From Ashinkailepas kermadecensis (taxonomy: Eukaryota > Arthropoda > Thecostraca > Neolepadidae), in the NCBI GenBank assembly GCA_034440615.1, contig JAOTOM010002274.1, forward strand, positions 32,918-96,917: 64,000 nt of DNA, given 5' to 3'. Positions 56,238-64,000 of this stretch are shown here, piece after piece. A program made the position numbers and the translations under genes. Under the pieces are notes generated by a model, which did no database searches, was not told where the DNA came from, and was given only the letters and a program-made list of their open reading frames with translations. Every line of letters begins with the position of its first letter. Within the stretch, counting starts at the first letter, position 1.

Positions 56238-57224
56238 TTGCAGGGTATTATTGTAGTTTAAGGTAACCACAAGACAAGTTTTACATCCATTTTTACCTCT
56301 ATGAAGCACACCAAGGCATTATATTTGGTGCTGGCCATAATGAGCACACCTGTCCATTCTACCGACCGTAACGACAGCACTCAGTCTACAAATGTATGTA
56401 GCGAGCATACATACAAGCAGTCTACCTGCTGTTTGGCAGCAGAATGTGCATGATGTTTATATGTATGGGTGGTGCTGGCTGGGGTGGAGTGGAGGCTGGT
56501 TGTGACCTCATTTGACCCTGAAGACATTGACCTAGGATCATGAAATGTATACTGCAGCAAGTTCACTACAGCCATAATTTCTCAAAATTGTATGCTTCTA
56601 GTATCAGTAGTTTCAGAGATCTTAGGGGACCAGAGACCACTTTCCTAGTGAGACAACCAGGTGAGAGTGAGTGTTATGTGAGAGGCATGTTGACCAGGGA
56701 TCTTCTGCACTTTCTATGGTAGCATTGCTTGCACTTGAAATGTGACAGAATGTTGTGCATACAGAATCTGTCTGTGGGCTGTTGAAATAAACAACTGGAT
56801 ATGGATGCAACGTTTTCATGGTGTCACCAAATCTCACTGAGGTAGGTGTATGGCCACTTTGATTTGAGGATACCAAAAGTTGAATGCCAGCAGAAAGTGA
56901 AACGTTTTACTGCACAGTGATAAATTATTTGCAAAATAGGGTGGAATATACCACTTACTGAACACTGAATCAGCATCCTTCTCAAAGGAGCTGATTCAGC
57001 TGATATGTACACAATTGTTTCAACTGGGTTTGCAGGACTTAACAAGGTTTTAAATAGCATTACTTCCATGACAATTTTGACATCCTGCTGTACTTGTTTC
57101 AACATCTCGCACCTAACGAGAAACCAATATTTTGACACTGTTACTGCAGGGCAGCATGAAGCTATCATGGAACCATCTCATTGGCTCCAGTTCATCAGTA
57201 TTCCTTTCAATTGATTCTGGGACA
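56238..57224. other. intergenic, nothing supported
   Basis: No gene or recognised repeat. Confidence 0.3.
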
Positions 57225-57473
57225 GGGGCAGATACAAGGGGTGCTGGATTAATGTGTCTCCAGTGTCCCCTCAGGTTTTCAGCCAGAGTTGCACCTTGAA
57301 TGAAGTCTGACCTTCAGTGCACTTGAATGCCCCTCTCAAATTTTTCAGTCAGAAGCATGCCTCCAGAGACAAGGTTCCACAATGACAATTCCAGATGGTC
57401 CAATTTGACATTCATTGCATGAGTAGGCTTTAATTGAATATTTCCCCTCCTTGCTTTCATATACATATATTAG
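57225..57473. repeat. left part of the composite repeat seen at 21130-21375
   Basis: A decayed hAT-like MITE (CAGGGGCAGATAC start, AATTTTTCAG inside) and the GACATTCATTGCATGA linker up to TATTAG, where the CR1 is inserted. Confidence 0.6.
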
Positions 57474-57685
57474 AAAAAGATATAGACAAGCTAGAGAGAG
57501 TGCAGCACAAAGCAACTAGACTCATCAGTGGAATAGGTAACCTAGAATATGGAGAAAGGCTTGTGGCATTAGATATGTACTCACTCAAGTATAGGAGATT
57601 AAGGGGGGACATGATTGAAATGTACAAAATTGTTAAAGGACTAGATCAGGTCAATTTTAATGGTGCTCTTCAGTTTAGGGTATCA

Positions 57686-57844
57686 GGGGACGAGTGGTCT
57701 AGGGGTAAGATGCTCGTCTCGCAATCGAAAGATTGTGGGTTCGAATCTCACCTGTCGCTACTCATCGCCCGCGACCAATCGGCGTGAGAGATTGGCGACG
57801 CTATATGACTCAACGGTCGACGTGTCGTAAAACCAATAACCAAC
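57686..57844 (+). mobile_element. tRNA-derived SINE (type A)
   Basis: Head, body and AATAACCAAC tail complete. A perfect 15-bp target duplication CAGTTTAGGGTATCA sits at 57671-57685 and 57845-57859, within CR1 coding sequence. Confidence 0.95.
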
Positions 57845-58140
57845 CAGTTTAGGGTATCACATAGGGGTCATCAATTCAGGTTAGACAAGTTGAGGTGTTA
57901 CAGTTGACAGTTAGGCAGTTACAGTACAGTTGACAGTTAGGCAACAACAGGTCTTCAGTCAAAGGGTTGTTGATCAGTGGAATGGGCTGCCTGCTGATGT
58001 TGTGGGAGTTCCTCATTGAATGTATTTAAAAGCAGGGTGGATACATTTTTTAGATAGGAAAATCTTGTTTTTGAGTTCTAATTTGTGATGGATGGGGTGA
58101 AATGTATGTTAAGAAGTGTGCATGGCACAGACCCCTTTAA

Positions 58141-59156
58141 CCCGCGCACGTCCGGGGGGGCAGATATCTGCCCCCCCCCCCTGCGGGTTTTCCTACTTTG
58201 CCGCCATACTAATCGGGTTAGCAAGGCCAAATCTCGCATGGCTGCTCATTGGTCTTTTGCGCATATCCTCAGAAATTTTTGACCCTGGGTCATCTCAAGT
58301 CAGGTCACCAGGTCAGGCGAAGTGACCTAACGTCCCTCCGAGTTCTAGGTGGCATCACTCCCACAATAATTGGGCGATTTATTTCAAACTTATATCACGT
58401 CATGATCTTATCAGGGTCTATAACATGTATATCACGGTTTTTTCGTAGCGTTGACCTGAGGTCAGGTCGTGGCCATGGCTTACCCATTATAGGTCTATGG
58501 AAAAATATACAAATGTTTCCTGGTTACATATTTGCTCTCGGAATGACCCCCAATCGTTATGGCGTGTAGTTGGAAGCTATTCGCAATGCTATCGCTGACA
58601 TTTTTGCTCAGTGGCCCCACTAAGGTCAGCTGAGGTCACCTGAAATCACTAGCACATTTCTCCGCATTATATCGCAATGCATTGAGCTAGAAGGCTGAAA
58701 TTACCGTCATTGTGCTTGTATCGCCCAGACGTGTCGATTGATATATCACATGACCTCCCTACTCTACCCCATGACCTTGACCTGAGGTCATTGTTTCGGT
58801 GACCCATCTGTTGACCTGACCTTAAATTACACAGCGTATGTCGATAGTACATTTCAAGGGCTGTCGAATAGCATTTGCAGTTTGTTTCTATCTGTTACAG
58901 GTCCTGAGATATGTGCCAATATCTGAGGGTCCCACCCGATCTGGTCGAATTTGACATATGATGACCCAGTGACCTAAATATTGACCTGAGCGAGAAAATG
59001 ACCGAAATACTTTCGATAGAGCTTGTCACCAGCTATCCAAAGCCGTTTTCCGTTTGTCGCTACCTAGCATAGGTCTCGAGATCTTAGGGGGGGGCAGACA
59101 TCTGCCCCCCCCCCCCGGACATGCGAAGTTGGCGCGGACCGCCGGACGTGCGAGTG
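58141..59156. mobile_element. TTAA-flanked (piggyBac-like) element, 1016 bp
   Basis: TTAA at 58137-58140 and 59157-59160. Ends CCCGCGCACGTCCGG and CCGGACGTGCGAGTG are inverted. Near each end a CAGATATCTG or CAGACATCTG palindrome is bordered by G and C runs. The inside is non-coding and dense in TGACCT/AGGTCA motifs. Confidence 0.75.
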
Positions 59157-59856
59157 TTAAGCAGGCATGGATGCAGTTGGAAAATTATTGAAAAGGCATT
59201 CAATCCACATGTGTTAAGAGAGATCAGGGGAATAGGGCTGGAAAGCTAGGGTAGATAGGCATTGATAGGTGTGTGGGATATTGGAGTACTGGTTCTTCAG
59301 GATGTGGGATGGTTGGGGAGGGTCTTTTTATCAGGCTTATATTATCTTCCATTTACAGACTTAACTGGATGGGCCCTTGGGTCTCTTATTAAGTCTAAGT
59401 GCTTTATAACTTTATATAGGGTGTACCTAGCAGTGGACACAGCACCTTCCTTCGGGATGTGATTCTGATGAGATTGTCTATGGTAGCACAATGGGTATGA
59501 TGGGAGGAGTTTGTAATTGTTGAGTGTGTTATGCAATAGCAAGTGAGTCTCTTATTAGGTATAAACGCTTTATAACTTTATATAGGGTGTACCTAGCAGT
59601 GGATTCAGCACCTTCCTTCAGGATGTGACACTGATGAGATTGTCTATGGTAGCACAATGGGAATGTGTTATGCAATAGCAAGTGAATTGGTGCTAGATAG
59701 GCTGCGATATCTAGCTTCCTAGGAACTTGAGGTAAGGGATTGATTGGGGTGAGAGTATGTACATTTCTAGTACCTTTTCCAGATAGGCTTAACCCAGATG
59801 GGCCCCCTGTGGCTCTTATTAAGCCTTAACACTTTATAACTTTATGACTTTATTAG

Positions 59857-60080
59857 TACATCAAGCAACTTATATGATAGTGTAAAATAATCTGAAGTGC
59901 AACATTAACCAACAGCCCTGACCATTAACAACTGTGTGATCAGGTTAAAAATACAGTGACGCTGGGATTTTAACCCATCACCATCAGCAAGGAAAGTGGA
60001 TGCCTCAACCAACAGGGCCAATTGCCAACATGGAGTCAATCAGAATATGTGATGTAAAGCATGCCAACTGGAGATATCTT
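59857..60080. repeat. right part of the composite repeat seen at 21365-21600
   Basis: TACATCAAGCAACTTATATG and ACATTAACCAACAGCCCTGA match 21372 onward. A decayed tRNA-like unit (GGGATTTTAACCC) is included. Confidence 0.65.
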
Positions 60081-62116
60081 TATTGTTTCACTGATCTATG
60101 ACGAAGTCGGGTATGCTCATTATGCACCACCGATATTTCTTCAAGTTAGGTTTGGTTATGCTTTTGTTGTAAGTTAGAAAAAAAATTGTTTAGGAAATAG
60201 AATAGGAAATTATAAAGAAATTGTTAGGTTATGCTTATATTATAAGATAGACAAAAGTCATGTTTTGGAAAACTGAAAAAGCAATTGAGTTTTTCTTAAA
60301 AAACAGTTCAGGCTAGATTAGGTTGGAATTTCAACATTTTTGATAGGAAAAATTGATTTTTTTCATTAAAAAGTACCTGTTTTTGCATGGAAGGTTGGAC
60401 TAGGTTATGTTACATTTTTCTTTATTTTGAGCATTCCTTTTTATGCTATATTACCTAACTCCAAGCCCATTTTGTGTGTTAATTTGCCTCCCAACTGAAA
60501 AGTATGTATTTGCAAAGGAAATAAGGGGGTGTATCATGTTGGGCACCTTCATAAACATTGCATTGTGACGATAAATTCCAAGAAATTAAAAAATACTGAA
60601 ACTGGAAATTTATCCAAAAGGCTACAGAAACAGTTTGAATTATGATTATTTTGGATGTCATTTTTTAAAATAAATTTCTGTTGCAAATGCATACTTTTCA
60701 GTTGGCAACAGACTATTGCATCATTGTTCATCAATGCCAGATACACTGCTATCTGGGTTTTGCATACGTGAAGCTGGAAGCATTTTGCAAATTGCAGTGA
60801 GATGGCCCTGGCTCCAGGCCATTGGTGTCCTTAACACTGCAGTCCTGGATGGCAAACCCTGGCAATGTGCAAACAATATACTGAAACTGAAGTTTGTATA
60901 GCGTGGATGCCTGAATATGGATGATGTGCAATAATTTCAAAAGAGATGAATAATTTAAGAAACAGTAAATAGATCAACCTAACCTGATCTAGCCTGGCCT
61001 AACCTAACCTAATAAACCTAACTGTATACTAACTAAACAACATATGCAATGCAGTAACATGACAGCTGGAGGATATTATTCATTCTAATTGCCATAATAC
61101 GGTATCACCTACTACTACCTGAAATACAGTAAGTATGGATGCTTTTCAACATATCTGATATCAGTCAGTATTTTTGTTCTCCATTTTGTCAATACCTTCC
61201 ATGGATTATGATGTCATATGTCATTCTTTGTTGATTTCTCACAAACTTCATGTCAAGAGTTCATAGGTTCTGAAAGAAATGTACTGACTAATAAGCTGTC
61301 CGTACCCTGTTCTGTGTGGTTTTGTGCAAGATGCAGATACTCATGGGACCTGGTGATCAGATCACAATAGATATGGAAAGTTTGTAGGTAATTTTGTGAT
61401 GACAATGTGATTGGGCTGAGTTGCACAATAATGGGTCAATGTGTATTTTAGGTTGGATATAATATTTGAGAAAACGTGTAACATTTCTTAACATGATTAA
61501 GATGATTGGGCGCTAAATGACCTACCATGGTCGATGTGCCCTAAAACCCAAATCACTCACGATGATGTGGACACTCATTTCCTGTGCTTACCTATGAATG
61601 CTTTCCTTTTGATTGATGGTGGATAATTAAGAAGTGGACTTCTAGTAGTGGTCCCACCCACATGTCTTGTCCGCTCTTATGTTTATATTATTCTTAGGTG
61701 TCTCATATCATGCTTTAAATGTGGTTATTATTGAAGTAGCCACAACAATTATTAAGTGTTTTCTAGTAGTTAATCACTCTGATGGCAAACTAGTTGTCTT
61801 TCAATGTTGTCTGCCAATGATTTAGCTTTGATAGCTTCATGGAATGGCATCTAAGATTATTTGCAAGAATCTGGAAAAATCTAGTTTAGGGAATGTCTTC
61901 ATATCCATTGATTAGTTTGAATATGTCTATCATGTATCTCCTGATTCTTCTGTCCTGTATCATCTAGAGACTTAAGCAGCAGCACCTCATCTGGAGACCT
62001 AGGTGTGGTATTATGATGCCTTTGTCCTTTTTTCCCCTGTGTTGACTTCTGCAGGGTACTCTCCTTCAACTTGCTGATATTTAACTACAATTGAACTGGT
62101 GCACATCCATACTTTT
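60081..62116. other. AT-rich intergenic region
   Basis: 60460-60560 is an inverted arm of the 11262 foldback family (TTCATAAACATTGCATT), and CCTAACC repeats occur near 60975-61020. No gene is seen. Confidence 0.35.
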
Positions 62117-62130
62117 CAGTTGGCAAGCAA

Positions 62131-62298
62131 GGGGTACGAGTGGTCTAGGGGTTAGATGCTCGTCTCACAATCGAAAAATTGTGGGTTCGAATCTCACCTG
62201 TCGCTACTCTTCGCCCGCGACCAATCGGCGTGAGAGATTGGCGACGCTATATGATTCAACGGTCGACGTGTCGTAAAAACCAATAACCAACCAACCAA
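62131..62298 (+). mobile_element. tRNA-derived SINE (type A)
   Basis: Complete element with AATAACCAACCAACCAA tail. A perfect 14-bp target duplication CAGTTGGCAAGCAA sits at 62117-62130 and 62299-62312. It landed in a foldback-family arm. Confidence 0.94.
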
Positions 62299-62312
62299 CA
62301 GTTGGCAAGCAA

Positions 62313-63189
62313 AATAATACCAAATAAGGGAGCTTTGAGTGTGGTAGAATATAATGAAGAATGATGCAAGTTTTATTAATCTAATCAATCTCAGCCTAGC
62401 CTCTTTGTTCGACAATCAAGGTGGAATTTGTGGTGATCAAATGTGGACGAGATGTTTTTTTTTCAAACCTGTCTGATCATATTTTCATTTTGCACATTCC
62501 AGTGGATTTTGAGTACATTGTCACATGATTAATTGTCAAACATAACCATCCAACTTCTGAATGGGAAAAAAGGAGTGGACATTTTCTGGAGAAGATTATG
62601 CTCTGGATGCCAAAAATCCAGGAACGGCCTATTTTTCCAACCCTGCTTGTATCCGAACTAAGCTACAATAATACCCAAAAATGTATATGGGTGTTTAATG
62701 CCACTCGCAGTAAGGGTTTTCCAAGTAGAGTTTGAAGTAAAAAAAAGAGATGCAAATGGCCAACATAATTGACACATCACAAATGCATGTCACACTGCTC
62801 AGCTGCTAGATCCAGCAGAATATGTACCCAACAGTAGCATCACAGCAAAATTTGCAGAATAATTGTAGCAAAAGAATACACCCAAAATGTGATCAAGTAC
62901 ACCCAAGCTTGCTGGCAGCAAGGCTGGCCTAACTGGCACCGGGCCAAAGGATTGGCACAAAGTGATCAGATTAGTCCACCAGCCCTAAAACATCCATGCA
63001 CCACCACTGGAATGGGCACAACATGATCATAGTAGTCGAGGCACCCCAAAGCCCAAATGTCTAACACACAATGCCACTTGGCTGGGGAGGATGTGATGCA
63101 AATATTAAAGCTTCCTTGATAATGAAATGATAATCATTTGTAAGGTTTTTATAAATAAATGGTGATAGTAATATAAAATGAAACAACCC
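62313..63189. other. intergenic, nothing supported
   Basis: No gene or clear element. Confidence 0.3.
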
Positions 63190-63770
63190 TTGAGTTCTGG
63201 TGGTGGTGTTTTTTGTTTGTTTAGTTCTAAGGGGTGGTAGATGGGGTGATATCTATGCTAAGTGCGTGTGCACTGTACTCCACACACTCCACCCATGTCC
63301 CTTTAGGCAGGCATGGATGGTGTCTGATAATCATTGGTAGCGCACAGGTCACATTTTTTTAAACATGAGATCAAGTGAATAGGGCTGGATAGGTAAGGTG
63401 GGAAGACATTGATGAGTGTGGGGATGCTGGTCGCTGTGTTATTGTTGAAGTTTGGACCATTATGTTTTTGATCATGGTAATAAATTGAGTATTCTACCAG
63501 CTATACAGGGTATATTATACTATATAGGGTGTACCTTGCAGTGGATTCAGCACCTTCCTTCATGATGTGATGCTGATGAGATTAGCTATGGTAGCACAAT
63601 GGAGACATGATTGGAACAGGTTGGAATTGTTGAGGTTCCCGTGGAACTTGAGATAATGGATTGATTGGGGTGTCAGCATTTACTTTTCTAGGATCTTCTA
63701 AATAGGCTTAACCTAGATGGGCCCCTGTGACCCTTAGTAAACCTTAACACTTACTTTATGAACCCATTAT
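63190..63770 (+). repeat. diverged CR1 3' UTR fragment
   Basis: TAGGGTGTACCTTGCAGTGG, GGCTTAACCTAGATGGGCCC and CCTTAACACTTACTTTATG follow the order of the CR1 3' end at 59420-59850. Confidence 0.6.
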
Positions 63771-64000
63771 AAGTTATTCAATTATGATATGTCAGTTTAC
63801 TCTAGATTACTGTATGGTTTGCTCCATCCAATATCCTTATGTGCAGGCTTTATGTGACCCAACTTCATGGGTGCCTTCCAAAATTGTTGAGGCTACGTTG
63901 GGTTAGTTTCTTGCAGATTACCATAGTAATAAAGAAACATTGTTGTAACCTTCATGTTGCATCCTCCCTGGTCCAGTGCCAGTCATGAACAATTCGTGCT

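Larger units (their letters stand above)
57474..59850 (+). mobile_element. CR1 3' copy, itself interrupted twice
   Basis: It starts in the RT C-terminus (DIDKLERVQ) and ends in the ACTTTATG tail. Target duplication TATTAG sits at 57468-57473 and 59851-59856. A SINE (57686) and a TTAA element (58141) are inserted in it. Its 3' UTR also has a tandem duplication of about 180 bp (59395-59690). Confidence 0.85.

Overview
This is nuclear DNA from an animal. Genes are split by GT-AG introns, the proteins are animal families (SWAP70/DEF6, MRGBP, SMAP-type ArfGAP), and long AT-rich non-coding stretches are packed with SINEs, CR1-type LINEs, hAT-like and TTAA-flanked DNA elements, foldback elements and minisatellites. 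Runs of the arthropod-type TTAGG motif inside dispersed repeats hint at an arthropod, perhaps a crustacean or chelicerate. That is a weak inference; the species cannot be named from the sequence alone.

Layout. 1-5.0 kb: repeats and two hAT-like MITEs. 5.04-6.85 kb (- strand): an apparently intronless SWAP70/DEF6-like gene. 6.9-21.8 kb: AT-rich, with SINEs, a decayed LINE reverse transcriptase, foldback/TIR elements and two head-to-tail CR1 LINEs; the longer one carries an SGNH/GDSL esterase ORF1. 21.88-25.76 kb (+ strand): a complete four-exon MRGBP/EAF7 gene of 179 codons. 29.21-44.40 kb (- strand): a complete nine-exon SMAP1/2-like ArfGAP gene of 467 codons, whose exon joins I could follow in phase throughout. 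42.7-45.2 kb (+ strand): candidate exons of an unidentified gene lying antisense inside the SMAP gene. 45.3-64 kb: almost entirely mobile and repetitive DNA. This includes a likely solo LTR inside a (TA)n tract, a 2.1-kb foldback element inside a 132-bp satellite, a gag remnant, and a multi-level nest of insertions at 57-60 kb.

The most striking observation is in the SMAP gene. At four separate exon borders the splice junction itself has been tandemly amplified: exon 2 acceptor x3, exon 3 donor about x20 (30-bp unit), exon 8 donor x12 (71/74-bp unit), exon 9 acceptor x2. Each unit carries the end of the exon plus the splice site, so the gene offers arrays of competing splice sites. The exon 3 array has also been split by a 1.3-kb hAT-like insertion.

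Functionally, MRGBP would be a chromatin (NuA4/TIP60) subunit, SMAP an Arf GTPase-activating protein in membrane traffic, and SWAP70/DEF6 a PH-domain, actin/Rac-linked signalling protein. Nothing suggests they act together. Exon borders were read by eye from reading phase and splice consensus, and no transcript or database evidence was available.
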